Made by a program: the position numbers and the translations under genes
The notes under the pieces: generated by a model
What the model was told of the DNA's origin: nothing
The model's database searches: none
The model's input: only the letters and a program-made list of their open reading frames with translations
Source of the DNA: JBDSRX01 sp039929105
Lineage (GTDB): Bacteria; Patescibacteriota; Dojkabacteria; J137
Direction: 5' to 3'
DNA: 40,819 nucleotides
Assembly: GCA_039929105.1 (NCBI GenBank)
Contig: JBDSRX010000084.1
Coordinates: 1-40,819, forward strand
Part shown: positions 9,297-16,557 of the stretch, one piece after another
How positions within the stretch are numbered: position 1 is the stretch's first letter
Layout: every line of letters starts with the position of its first letter

Positions 9297-9372
9297 GAGA
9301 GTTTCTAAAAGTAGCTACAGTTATAGATATATTTTAGATGTTTTCGGGTCAATAAGCAAATTACGAAGGTCT

Positions 9373-9378
9373 ATTATA
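9373..9378 (-). promoter_or_regulatory. Possible -10 box upstream of the acyltransferase-deacetylase gene
   Basis: On the minus strand the spacer between 9397 and 9296 contains TATAAT at 9378-9373, about 70 bases before the ATG at 9296. No convincing TTGACA lies 17 bases upstream. The upstream gene is also on the minus strand, so read-through is the alternative. Confidence 0.35.
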
Positions 9379-9396
9379 GCGAATTGCACTATTGCC

Positions 9397-9915
9397 TTAG
9401 GCTCGATTGATTCCCTTAAGTGAGTTAACTTCTTTTTCCAATTCTGATACTTTTCTTGCAAGCTTATCGCTTTCTAGAACACCAGAATAAGCATATCTAA
9501 CGTATACAGATATAAACATAATTATTAATGAGAAGATTAAAACCATAATTCTAATTAATCCTCCTGAGAAGTCTATAAATTGATTGTACAAATCAGATTT
9601 GTATTCTGCGCTTTGATTATTTTGTCCAAACAAATTCCCAAGTGAACCAATAATACTTGTTGGTATTTTCCCAATATCTGTCATTGTAGTATCGAAGTTT
9701 TTTAACTGAACTCCAAATGGAGCATCTTTTAGAGCAAGCTCTGCACCAGATTTATAAAGTTGTGGAAGAAATAATGCCGATAGAGATAAAGCTACAGATA
9801 AGAAGAAGATTAAAGTTATAAATAAAGAAGTTACATGGATTACTTTTTTGTAAAAGAAAAAAGATAATGTTAAGAAAATAACTAATATTAAAATTGCGAC
9901 AGTTAAAATTTGCAT
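9397..9915 (-). CDS. Small membrane protein with three helices and a C-terminal coiled coil
   Basis: A 172-residue protein of no recognised family. Hydrophobic helices lie at about 3-21, 29-52 and 118-140. The loop between the second and third is polar and Gly/Asn-rich. The last 25 residues (DKLARKVSELEKEVNSLKG) show a heptad pattern of a short coiled coil that should lie in the cytoplasm. It is the first gene of the leftward run that continues with the acyltransferase-deacetylase 100 bp downstream. It could be a scaffold or assembly factor for those envelope proteins; there is no direct evidence. Confidence 0.5.
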   Translation of the reverse strand: MQILTVAILILVIFLTLSFFFYKKVIHVTSLFITLIFFLSVALSLSALFLPQLYKSGAELALKDAPFGVQLKNFDTTMTDIGKIPTSIIGSLGNLFGQNNQSAEYKSDLYNQFIDFSGGLIRIMVLIFSLIIMFISVYVRYAYSGVLESDKLARKVSELEKEVNSLKGINRA

Positions 9916-9971
9916 ATGTTTAGTTAATAATTGATATTCAATGAAATCATACCCTATATGTTTTAGGGGTG

Positions 9972-9977
9972 TATACT
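9972..9977 (+). promoter_or_regulatory. Probable -10 box of the CHRD/SodC-like gene
   Basis: TATACT at 9972-9977 predicts a transcript start near 9984 and a leader of about 23 bases to the ATG at 10007. This supports the shorter start: the in-frame ATG at 9941 lies upstream of the box. A TTGATA at 9931-9936 is too far away to be its -35. Confidence 0.4.
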
Positions 9978-10006
9978 ATATTTATTCCTATTTTTTATCT
10001 TTTCTT

Positions 10007-10489
10007 ATGCCAGAAGAAAATAAAAGCATGATGCTAGCAATCATTGCGGTTATTGTAGTTGTTGTTATTGGTGCTGCAATATTTATTATTGCCGGGAACA
10101 ATACAAATAGCAACGTTTCAGTTACACCAAATCCTGCCCCTACGAGTGGTGCTGTCATGAATGATTCTAAAACATTTACTTTAACTTCTCAAAATGGTTC
10201 ATCTCAAGATGGGAGCATTATATTAACAGAAAGTGGAAGTACTACAAAAGTTACTGTTACATTATCTAATCCAGTTGCAACAGCAGAACCTGCCCATATT
10301 CATTTAGGTAGTTGTCCAACACCAGGAGCAGTTAAATATGCTTTAACAAATGTAATTAATGGAAGTTCTGTTACAAATATAAATGCAAAGTTTTCAGATT
10401 TAAAAGCATTAGGTGCCTTAGCAGTTAACATTCATAAATCTGCAGAAGATATAAATACTTATGTTTCTTGCGGGAATTTAGCATTCTAA
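10007..10489 (+). CDS. Membrane-anchored CHRD / Cu-Zn SOD-like beta-sandwich protein
   Basis: A 160-residue protein. A longer frame from 9941 exists, but its first 22 residues are unconvincing and precede the likely -10 box. Residues 8-30 form one membrane helix, followed by a Ser/Thr/Pro/Asn-rich linker. The rest matches the pattern shared by CHRD domains and SodC-like proteins: PAHIHLGSC, then a strand, NVINGSSVTNI, and near the end LAVNIHKSAEDINTYVSCGNL. Two cysteines are placed as in the SodC disulphide, but the full Cu/Zn ligand set of a true SodC is not present: only HIH and one later His are seen. It is probably an external domain of structural or metal-related role. Enzyme activity should not be assumed. 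Confidence 0.6.
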   Translation: MPEENKSMMLAIIAVIVVVVIGAAIFIIAGNNTNSNVSVTPNPAPTSGAVMNDSKTFTLTSQNGSSQDGSIILTESGSTTKVTVTLSNPVATAEPAHIHLGSCPTPGAVKYALTNVINGSSVTNINAKFSDLKALGALAVNIHKSAEDINTYVSCGNLAF

Positions 10490-10524
10490 TTGCTTGAGTT
10501 AGGTGTGAAGTCAGGAAATAGAAA

Positions 10525-10541
10525 AGACTGTGCTACAGTCT
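10525..10541. other. Small perfect hairpin
   Basis: AGACTGT at 10525-10531 pairs with ACAGTCT at 10535-10541 across a GCT loop. It is the first of three stem-loops in the 151-base spacer between the CHRD-like gene and tyrS, which converge here. Confidence 0.5.
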
Positions 10542-10554
10542 AGTGATTATGAAT

Positions 10555-10585
10555 AAACAAGCGAGCCCGTAGGGCTCGCTTGTTT
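10555..10585. terminator. Strong bidirectional terminator hairpin
   Basis: A perfect 14-bp stem, AAACAAGCGAGCCC against GGGCTCGCTTGTTT, is closed by the three-base loop GTA. The A-rich and T-rich ends of the stem give a run of T on either strand (TTGTTT), so it can end transcription from both converging genes. It is by far the most GC-rich hairpin of the window. Confidence 0.8.
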
Positions 10586-10601
10586 GATATTCTGTGATGA
10601 T

Positions 10602-10632
10602 ACCGCGGACTCTTTCTCAACAGTTTCGCGGT
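10602..10632. other. Third stem-loop after tyrS
   Basis: ACCGCG at 10602-10607 pairs with CGCGGT at 10627-10632 around a 19-base loop. It lies just beyond the tyrS stop and may protect the 3' end of that mRNA. The ACCGCG string also occurs in T-box leaders, but see the rejected items. Confidence 0.4.
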
Positions 10633-10640
10633 TCTTATAC

Positions 10641-12221
10641 TTATCTAGTAACTTGAAAACTTTTCACTTCTTCTAAAATTGCTTTAGCTTTTGAGTCGTT
10701 TTCAAAATGAGCTCTAACTGGTTTTAAAAGTTCATCTAAGTAAGCAATAACTGCAACCTTTAGATCTAAAGGGAATAATTTCTTTTCTTTGTAATCTGCT
10801 TCTAATTCTGCGTATGAACCATACTCAACATTTCCACCAAACTTTTCTTCTCTAGTAACCTTGAATTTTCCGTCTGAAAGTAGAGGAGTTTCTTTTTTTA
10901 AATGACTAGCTTCGAAAATAATTTGTTTACAGTAATCTAAGATTGGATTGTCCTCAACTTCTCCTTCGGGGCAATATGCTTTTGTAATTTTTCTTTCAAT
11001 ATCTTCTTTTGTATCAGTCATGAAGATAGCTGTGTCTGGTTTAGACTTACTCATCTTCATTGAGATTGCTCTTGTTTGTGCATCTTCAGATTTATCAGCT
11101 GGTTTCCCTAGGCCCTGCAACATGCTGTGGCTTACAACAACTGGTTTCCAAAAACCTAATTCTGGTCCAATTTCTCTGGCAAGCATATTTACTTTTCTTT
11201 GGTCTAAACCTAATTGAGTAACTTGGCACTTCATTACTCCAAAAATATCTGCAACTTGCATACATGGGTAAAGAATTTGTGCTGCAGAAAGATCATCAGT
11301 TTCTGTCCTACCCATAATTTCAGTTGTTCTTAAAACTCTTGAAAGTGTAGAAGATTTAGCAATTTTCATTACTAATTCCCAGTATTCTCTTTTTCCAACA
11401 AAGTCAGAAGTCCAAAGGAATTCAACACCATCTAAATCCATTCCACTTGCTCTCCAAATCTCTATAAAATATTCTCCAACTTTTTTAATTTTGTCTAAGT
11501 CTCCACCCATTTTGTTATTCAAATATCCAAACCAATCTGCAACCCACATCTTAAAGTGGAATCCAGCTTCTATCATTTTGTTTGCATTTATAGCTCTGAT
11601 TATTCCTTGTGCAATATGCATTTGTCCTGATGGTTCGAATCCATCGTATGTATTTAATTCTTCTCCAGAAGTTAGAATCAAAGCTAATTCGTCTTCTCCG
11701 ACAATTTCTCCACCATTTGCTGCAATAGATTTTATTAAATCAATTTTTTCTTTTAACTCTGGTGTTATCTCAATAATTCCTGCGTTTCTTTCAATAGTTT
11801 TCATCTGCTCAGGAGTAAGTACATCCAAAATTGACTTGCCTATGAGATCTTCGGGCTTCGAATTTCGAGCTTCGTCATTTGTGACTATATAGATTCCTTC
11901 GTGGTCCTTGCTTAGAATGAACTCATCTTCAGCTAAAATCATTCCTTCACTCATTTCTCCTCTCATTTTTCTCGCATCTAGTTTAATTTCATTATTCTCA
12001 AAAACTAAAATTCCTGGAACAACATTTCCTGGAGCTAACCATGGAACAATATCTCCAACTTTCATATTTGTTGCAGCAGTTACAATTTGATGTTGACCAT
12101 CTTTTGCTTGCACTTGAGTTATAGAGAGTCTATCTGCACCTTCGTGTTTCTTAATTTCAGTTAACTTTACTAATTGAATTGCAGAAAGAAGTTCTGTTAA
12201 TTTTTCTTTAGAAATGACCAT
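10641..12221 (-). CDS. tyrS: Tyrosyl-tRNA synthetase, archaeal/eukaryotic type, with N-terminal tRNA-binding OB domain
   Basis: A 526-residue enzyme that charges tRNA-Tyr. The catalytic core starts at about residue 185: YDGFEPSGQMHIAQGI holds the HIGH-like motif at 202-205, LYPCMQVADIF sits in the nucleotide-binding region, and MKMSKSKPDTAI holds KMSKS at 389-393. These signatures fit the archaeal/eukaryotic TyrRS clade, not the usual bacterial TyrRS with its C-terminal S4 domain, which is absent here. Residues about 14-113 resemble the EMAPII/PheT-type tRNA-binding OB fold (LTEIKKHEGADRL, then VTAATNMKVGDIVPWLAPG and MRGEMSEGMILAEDE). In human TyrRS an EMAPII-like domain is at the C-terminus; here it is N-terminal. 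Residues 114-125 appear to be encoded by an inserted repeat copy. The role is firm; the domain order is unusual. Confidence 0.9.
   Translation of the reverse strand: MVISKEKLTELLSAIQLVKLTEIKKHEGADRLSITQVQAKDGQHQIVTAATNMKVGDIVPWLAPGNVVPGILVFENNEIKLDARKMRGEMSEGMILAEDEFILSKDHEGIYIVTNDEARNSKPEDLIGKSILDVLTPEQMKTIERNAGIIEITPELKEKIDLIKSIAANGGEIVGEDELALILTSGEELNTYDGFEPSGQMHIAQGIIRAINANKMIEAGFHFKMWVADWFGYLNNKMGGDLDKIKKVGEYFIEIWRASGMDLDGVEFLWTSDFVGKREYWELVMKIAKSSTLSRVLRTTEIMGRTETDDLSAAQILYPCMQVADIFGVMKCQVTQLGLDQRKVNMLAREIGPELGFWKPVVVSHSMLQGLGKPADKSEDAQTRAISMKMSKSKPDTAIFMTDTKEDIERKITKAYCPEGEVEDNPILDYCKQIIFEASHLKKETPLLSDGKFKVTREEKFGGNVEYGSYAELEADYKEKKLFPLDLKVAVIAYLDELLKPVRAHFENDSKAKAILEEVKSFQVTR
11850..11885 (-). 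repeat. Copy of the CTTCGAATTTCG repeat inside tyrS
   Basis: The plus strand carries GGGCTTCGAATTTCGAGC followed by TTCGTCATTTGTGAC. Both halves match intergenic members of the repeat family, including the ATTTGTGA unit of the tandem array near 21.3 kb. Read in frame on the minus strand it encodes VTNDEARNSKPE, in the linker between the OB domain and the catalytic core. Confidence 0.7.
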
Positions 12222-12253
12222 AATTTTGATTTAATAACTACGAAATAAGTTGA

Positions 12254-12259
12254 ATTATA
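12254..12259 (-). promoter_or_regulatory. -10 box of tyrS
   Basis: TATAAT on the minus strand at 12259-12254 predicts a start near 12247 and a leader of about 26 bases before the ATG at 12221. There is no clear -35 box. The divergent gene has its own TATAAT at 12292. Confidence 0.5.
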
Positions 12260-12291
12260 TAGTAAATAGAGGCTTCTTACAATTCTTATAG

Positions 12292-12297
12292 TATAAT
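12292..12297 (+). promoter_or_regulatory. -10 box of the 12320 gene
   Basis: TATAAT 22 bases before the ATG at 12320 predicts a leader of about 16 bases. No obvious -35 box is seen at 17 bases distance. Confidence 0.5.
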
Positions 12298-12319
12298 CTG
12301 TTACTTTTTAAACATATCT

Positions 12320-13093
12320 ATGGATAGTATTGAAGGAAAGAACCAAGTTCAAATTATTTTAGAAGAGATTCTTCTAAAATACGCTAAGGATTTATATACT
12401 CTTCAAGAAATGGAGCAGCTACTTTCTATTTTTGAGGTTTTATACTATAACCTTATTAGAAGAATGGGACAGTTAGTAGCTCACCATCAAAATAGTATGG
12501 CTCGTGGTGAAGGTAAAGCTGAATATTCAGCTACATCCACATCAGAATTTGTACGCTACCTTGTACTCCAAGAAGTAATCTCTAAGCCAGTAAGCGAGTT
12601 AGAGAAAAGTTTTTCAACTTTAATAATGAATTCCACACCACTTTTAATAAATGACTATGCTTTTGGAAAAGGCTCAGCAATAAATGCATTACTAGTTACA
12701 CTATCTAAGGATGGAAACATCACAAAAGACATAAGAACTAAGTTAATGGATGTTAAGAATCCTGAAATCCTTTTGACACAAACTCCTAAATTAGCTAAAA
12801 AGGAAGGAGTTACGACATTTACTAGAGATCTCAGAGAACCCACAGACGATGATTTTAAATGCACACTCGGCATTATTGGATATGTTTACTTCTATTTGCA
12901 TATGGAAGATTTCTTTAAATCTATTTTATATAGACTAAAAGAATGCGATTTTTTAACAATTCTTCCTGCAGGATCTGATTATGGTACAGATATTAGTGTA
13001 ATGATTATTGGAAAAGTTAATGGTGAATACAAAGCTACAATATCTACTCGGGATGAGAACTTTTTAATGAGTAGATACTACGCACTTCACTAA
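12320..13093 (+). CDS. Conserved-looking soluble protein of unknown function
   Basis: A 257-residue protein that I do not recognise. The first 60 residues are predicted helical (LEEILLKYAKDLYTLQEMEQLL), and no signal peptide or membrane segment is evident. The middle is a mix of helices with SxSTLIMNSTPLLIN, and the C-terminal 80 residues alternate short strands and helices. Codon use matches its neighbours and a clean TATAAT precedes it, so it is a real gene. It diverges from tyrS with about 100 bp between the starts and converges with a membrane protein gene, one base separating the stops. Context gives no functional hint. Confidence 0.5.
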   Translation: MDSIEGKNQVQIILEEILLKYAKDLYTLQEMEQLLSIFEVLYYNLIRRMGQLVAHHQNSMARGEGKAEYSATSTSEFVRYLVLQEVISKPVSELEKSFSTLIMNSTPLLINDYAFGKGSAINALLVTLSKDGNITKDIRTKLMDVKNPEILLTQTPKLAKKEGVTTFTRDLREPTDDDFKCTLGIIGYVYFYLHMEDFFKSILYRLKECDFLTILPAGSDYGTDISVMIIGKVNGEYKATISTRDENFLMSRYYALH

Positions 13094-13094
13094 G

Positions 13095-13646
13095 CTACTT
13101 TAACAATCTTTCCCAAATAAGATAGTGGATAACGAATGAGATTATGAATGGTATTCCTAAAACTGGTATATATAAAAGTCTAAAACCAGTAAAGAATACA
13201 AAGTAGATTATTAAAGAAACATTAATTGAGTTAAGAATCATTATAAAAATACTTTGGACAAAGACAATAGAGCTCTTACTATTAGCTTTTGGCATGCTTG
13301 TAACACTCCATTTGAACGCATCTTTTAATCCTTCGAAATGTTTAATATAGTGTTCTTTTATTTGATTCATTGCTTTTATACTAGAAACCCAAGCTACTCT
13401 TGTTCTAGTTAATTGGTAAAGAGTTACTAAGCCAAACATAAATAGACCAATAAATACGAAAACAAAAATTAAGTTATTTTCTATATTAAATACACTAGGT
13501 AAAATTGCTGCAGAAACCAAAGTGACGATATTCGCTAAAAATACTTCAAATACTTTTCCTCTATCATCATTTGCTTGATGAGCAGTGTCGGATGCATATT
13601 GAAATTCTGCATTTAGTATTGAGTTTGGATCTAAATTTTCTTTCAT
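13095..13646 (-). CDS. Four-helix membrane protein of unknown function
   Basis: A 183-residue protein. The first 30 residues are hydrophilic, containing AEFQYASDTAHQANDDRGKV, a string that resembles the start of a widespread uncharacterised membrane family with an N/D-x-R signature. Four hydrophobic helices follow at about 35-55, 59-80, 124-150 and 152-178. The loop between helices 2 and 3 is long and mostly basic, consistent with a cytoplasmic location. It stands alone: its stop is one base from the convergent 12320 gene, and its start diverges from the methyltransferase gene at 13701. The function is unknown. Confidence 0.5.
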   Translation of the reverse strand: MKENLDPNSILNAEFQYASDTAHQANDDRGKVFEVFLANIVTLVSAAILPSVFNIENNLIFVFVFIGLFMFGLVTLYQLTRTRVAWVSSIKAMNQIKEHYIKHFEGLKDAFKWSVTSMPKANSKSSIVFVQSIFIMILNSINVSLIIYFVFFTGFRLLYIPVLGIPFIISFVIHYLIWERLLK

Positions 13647-13700
13647 ACACGAATTTTAGCAAATATTATTGTAAAATGAGATCTATTAAGCAATTTTAAT

Positions 13701-14363
13701 ATGAAACAATTCCTTAAAAACCTAGACGTAAAAGTATTTAAAGGTCTACACGACCCAATTCCAGATTACTTAAGAATAATAGAAAAAGAGATAGTAGGAT
13801 GTGAAAGCTTGCTGGACGTAGGTTGTGGTGGATTTTCCCCATTAAAAGATTTAAATAAAAAAATGAAAAAGTCCTTTGGAGTAGATGGATTTAAACCATC
13901 AATAGATGCTGCTATTAAAAGAAAAACTCATAGTGAAAACAAAGTTATTAATGTTTTGAAATTAAGAAAATTTTTTAAAGATAAGTCTTTTGATTGTATT
14001 GTTGCTCTGGATCTAATAGAACATCTTACAAAAGAAGAAGGTGTAAAGTTATTAGATGATCTTGAGAAACTAGCAAAGAAGAAGGTGATTATTTTTACTC
14101 CAAATGGTTTTGTTCCTCAAGATGAGTATGATGGTAACGCATACCAGATCCACAAATCAGGATGGGGTTATAAAGAAATGGAGAAGAAAGGATACAAAGT
14201 TTATGGTCTTAATGGATTAAAAGCTTTGAGGGGAGAGTATGCAAAAGTTAAATTTAAACCCGCAGCTTTGTGGGAAAGAATTTCTTATGGATCTAAATTA
14301 CTAATGAAGTTGATACCTTCTGCTTCCTATCAAATATTAGCTGTAAAGAATGTCTCAAGATAG
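13701..14363 (+). CDS. Class I SAM-dependent methyltransferase
   Basis: A 220-residue protein with the Rossmann methyltransferase layout: LLDVGCGG at 37-44 (SAM-binding motif I), an acidic residue at the end of strand 2 (Asp62 in FGVDGF), and FDCIVALDLIEHL at 97-109 (motifs post-I/II with the common LIEHL). KVIIFTPNG follows as strand 5. This matches the Methyltransf_11 group. The second half has HKSGWGYKEMEKKGYKVYG, common in glycan- or lipid-linked methyltransferases, but the substrate cannot be read. A TAAAAT at 13672-13677 gives a leader of about 17 bases. Confidence 0.75.
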   Translation: MKQFLKNLDVKVFKGLHDPIPDYLRIIEKEIVGCESLLDVGCGGFSPLKDLNKKMKKSFGVDGFKPSIDAAIKRKTHSENKVINVLKLRKFFKDKSFDCIVALDLIEHLTKEEGVKLLDDLEKLAKKKVIIFTPNGFVPQDEYDGNAYQIHKSGWGYKEMEKKGYKVYGLNGLKALRGEYAKVKFKPAALWERISYGSKLLMKLIPSASYQILAVKNVSR

Positions 14364-14474
14364 GTAATGTTTTTGCTGTGTTTCTGAAATTTCTCTAAAT
14401 CCTTTTTTATCTCTTCAGATACATTCATAGGTCTATTATCCAACAAATAAAAGATAAACTCAAATCGGCAAAAG

Positions 14475-14483
14475 TGATATAAT
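14475..14483 (+). promoter_or_regulatory. Extended -10 promoter of the 14514 gene
   Basis: TGA followed directly by TATAAT (14478-14483) forms an extended -10. Transcription would start near 14490, which rules out the TTG at 14490 as a practical start and favours the ATG at 14514. Confidence 0.55.
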
Positions 14484-14513
14484 GTTGTTTTGTTATCGAT
14501 TATCAACGACATT

Positions 14514-15143
14514 ATGGAAGATTTAGCAAAGACAGGTCCTTTAATTTTAGTTGAAGGAAAAACTACAAGTGATCTTGTAGGAACAGAGATTGCATCAAAA
14601 GGTGCCTTGTCGGCTTATTCAATTTACATCATCAATGAAGCAATTTCAGAATTCAATCGGTTTGATGCTAAAGGAAATACTGATCTAAAGACAGCACTTC
14701 ATGTTGATAGAATTGAGCCTGAAATGAGAACTACAATAGCATTTCCTAAAAGATTAGAAGATGACTCAATGTTATTGCTTTCATATCTTCCAGAGTTTTC
14801 TGAGACTAGAATTGACGAACTATCTGAAATGATCAGTAATATAGAAAATTTACCAGCAGTTTCAAACAGAGTAATGGTAATTGTTGTAAAAATAGTGCCA
14901 AAGGCAGAAAAGTTATCTGACAGATTTAAATTGGAAGATCCATTAAATCGATTAGCCGACACAATAAATAAAATGGGGAACTGTAATGTTATTGTTTATA
15001 TTGAAAATCCAGGTGAAGCTGACTTTGTTAAGCAAGTTATAAAAAGTTCTAATCTTAGAAAAAATGCACTAACTTCGGTTAATGCTGATTTTTTGATGAT
15101 AACAGCTAAGGATATGATGGCGGGTACTTTTGAAGAGGCTTAA
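14514..15143 (+). CDS. Soluble protein of unknown function
   Basis: A 209-residue protein starting MEDLAKTG; an in-frame TTG at 14490 coincides with the predicted transcript start and is unlikely. I do not recognise a family. The N-terminal 50 residues include LVEGKTTSDLVGTEIASKGA, and two strongly hydrophobic strands, RVMVIVVKIVP and CNVIVYIENPG, suggest an alpha/beta core such as a nucleotide- or substrate-binding fold. No membrane segment is present. Its TAA abuts the TAA of the convergent cupin gene (TAATTA) with no base between. Confidence 0.5.
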   Translation: MEDLAKTGPLILVEGKTTSDLVGTEIASKGALSAYSIYIINEAISEFNRFDAKGNTDLKTALHVDRIEPEMRTTIAFPKRLEDDSMLLLSYLPEFSETRIDELSEMISNIENLPAVSNRVMVIVVKIVPKAEKLSDRFKLEDPLNRLADTINKMGNCNVIVYIENPGEADFVKQVIKSSNLRKNALTSVNADFLMITAKDMMAGTFEEA

Positions 15144-15512
15144 TTACCTAACAATAGCGTGATCTAAAATATTCCAACCTGGTCTGCTTATTAGCTTTAC
15201 CCACGTTTCATCTCCTTCTGCAGAATGAACCTCTTTAGGTTCTAATTCAATATGATCTCCAACTTGAAGAAGAATTTTTTCTGAACCTTTATTTAATACC
15301 AATTTCCCTCTTACAATTTCGTAAGTTTCTGTAGCACCACGATGATAATGAGGCATTGTTTTATCTACAACAGAAATAATTTCACTTAATGCTTTTGTAT
15401 TATGATAAATGCAAAGTACTTCAATTACTTTTCCATCTCTGTCATGATTTTGGATAATTTTAGCCTCAGGATAAAGGTCAGTTAAGGTTTTTAAAACATT
15501 TTCAACGTTCAT
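15144..15512 (-). CDS. Cupin-domain protein
   Basis: A 122-residue single-domain cupin. Motif 1 reads PHYHRGATETYEIVRG, giving ligands His55, His57 and Glu62; motif 2 reads GDHIELEPKEVHSAEG, giving His96. All four metal ligands of the cupin fold are present. Short stand-alone cupins act as isomerases, dioxygenases or sugar/metabolite-binding proteins, so the fold is firm but the reaction is not. The next gene on the same strand starts about 60 bp downstream. Confidence 0.8.
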   Translation of the reverse strand: MNVENVLKTLTDLYPEAKIIQNHDRDGKVIEVLCIYHNTKALSEIISVVDKTMPHYHRGATETYEIVRGKLVLNKGSEKILLQVGDHIELEPKEVHSAEGDETWVKLISRPGWNILDHAIVR

Positions 15513-15573
15513 TGGTGAAATTTAAAAGAGTACTAAACTTGAAGTTATCACAAAAAATTACATGTCTCAACCC

Positions 15574-16125
15574 TTAAACCCACTGATAATCACTAGGCTT
15601 TCTTTTTATGTTTTCAATCTCTTTATAGACGTCTTGGAATAAGAAAACCGTAGCAATTAAAGAAATTACTGTTGCAACTGCTGCTACCCAACTTAATGTT
15701 TGTCCGGATAGAGTATTAATAATTACAATAGTATTAGTAACCCATGTAAATATTAACCAAATTGCTGCAGAATGATAAACATCGTAAGAATCACTTACTA
15801 ATGATAGTAAGTTGTAGTTTGCGAGTCTTGCAACTAATGTTGGTCTAACGTGAGAATTATGAAGATAAATTGCTCTAACAAGAACAATAGCCATTCCTAA
15901 AGCTACTACTAAATACATTATTAAGTCTGAATATGAGATTACAGTTTGAAGATCTTCTGCTCTTATAATATTTCCATTTGAAAACACTGAATTAGCAACT
16001 TGGCCAACGGTCCATGGTAGATTGAATAGTCTTAGAGTGATAGCTACGCCAATAAATTTCCCGAAAATCATTACCGCTGCGGGAAGAAGTGCTTTGTCCA
16101 GTAACGTAATTATTGACTTAGACAT
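15574..16125 (-). CDS. Four-helix membrane protein of unknown function
   Basis: A 183-residue protein with hydrophobic helices at about 12-35, 67-90, 119-140 and 143-165, and a basic C-terminal tail containing KEIENIKRKPSDYQW. I recognise no family. It is encoded downstream of rpsT on the same strand with an 18-bp gap, so it may be co-transcribed with that ribosomal gene, although the proteins have no obvious link. Confidence 0.45.
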   Translation of the reverse strand: MSKSIITLLDKALLPAAVMIFGKFIGVAITLRLFNLPWTVGQVANSVFSNGNIIRAEDLQTVISYSDLIMYLVVALGMAIVLVRAIYLHNSHVRPTLVARLANYNLLSLVSDSYDVYHSAAIWLIFTWVTNTIVIINTLSGQTLSWVAAVATVISLIATVFLFQDVYKEIENIKRKPSDYQWV

Positions 16126-16143
16126 GGTTAGTTTAGTACTTTC

Positions 16144-16407
16144 TTAAGCTAATTTTGCAACTGCTTTTGAAAGATTAGATTTATATCTGCCTGCTGTATT
16201 CTTGTGAATAACGTTTCTTTTTGCAGCCTTATCAATTTCCTTATATGCAACTGGTAATAGTTTTGCAGCCTCTTTTTTGTCTTTTGCTACAACTGCTTTT
16301 TTAACATCCTTAGTAGCTTCTTTGAAGTCTCTTCTAGATCTTAAGTTAATAACAGCTTTTCTACCGCTTACTCTGATTGCTTTTTTAGCAGATTTTGTAT
16401 TTGCCAT
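16144..16407 (-). CDS. rpsT: Small ribosomal subunit protein bS20
   Basis: An 87-residue, Lys/Ala-rich helical protein with the typical S20 ends: MANTKSAKKAIR at the start and VIHKNTAGRYKSNLSKAVAKL at the end. Length and charge fit bS20, which binds 16S rRNA early in 30S assembly. No Shine-Dalgarno sequence is visible before the ATG. It diverges from tatD. Confidence 0.95.
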   Translation of the reverse strand: MANTKSAKKAIRVSGRKAVINLRSRRDFKEATKDVKKAVVAKDKKEAAKLLPVAYKEIDKAAKRNVIHKNTAGRYKSNLSKAVAKLA

Positions 16408-16530
16408 GTATACTCTTTATTTAATAATATATTTATCTAAATCGCTTAGATGTAGAAGATTTTAGCAAAATTTAGACATAAAATCAAAGCATTTTGCATA
16501 TTTGAGGTTACGAAAACCCTTTGAATAGAA

Positions 16531-16536
16531 TATAAT
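16531..16536 (+). promoter_or_regulatory. -10 box of tatD
   Basis: TATAAT with TTACGA at 16508-16513 as a possible -35 at 17 bases. The predicted start is near 16543, about 15 bases before the ATG at 16558. Confidence 0.5.
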
Positions 16537-16557
16537 TAATCATATTAAGGCATAATT

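Noticed and set aside
9941..10006. Longer N-terminus of the CHRD-like protein
   Set aside because: The extra residues precede the likely -10 box and do not form a sensible signal; the ATG at 10007 gives a clean membrane anchor.
10595..10632. T-box-like ACCGCG string
   Set aside because: It lacks the UGGN prefix and has no downstream plus-strand gene; on the minus strand it lies behind tyrS, not before it. A simple hairpin explains it.
14330..14428. Short minus-strand frame of about 32 codons, MNVSEEIKKDLEKFQKHSKN and onward
   Set aside because: It has plausible helical composition but overlaps the methyltransferase end by 34 bases and has no clear promoter or family; more likely a chance frame.
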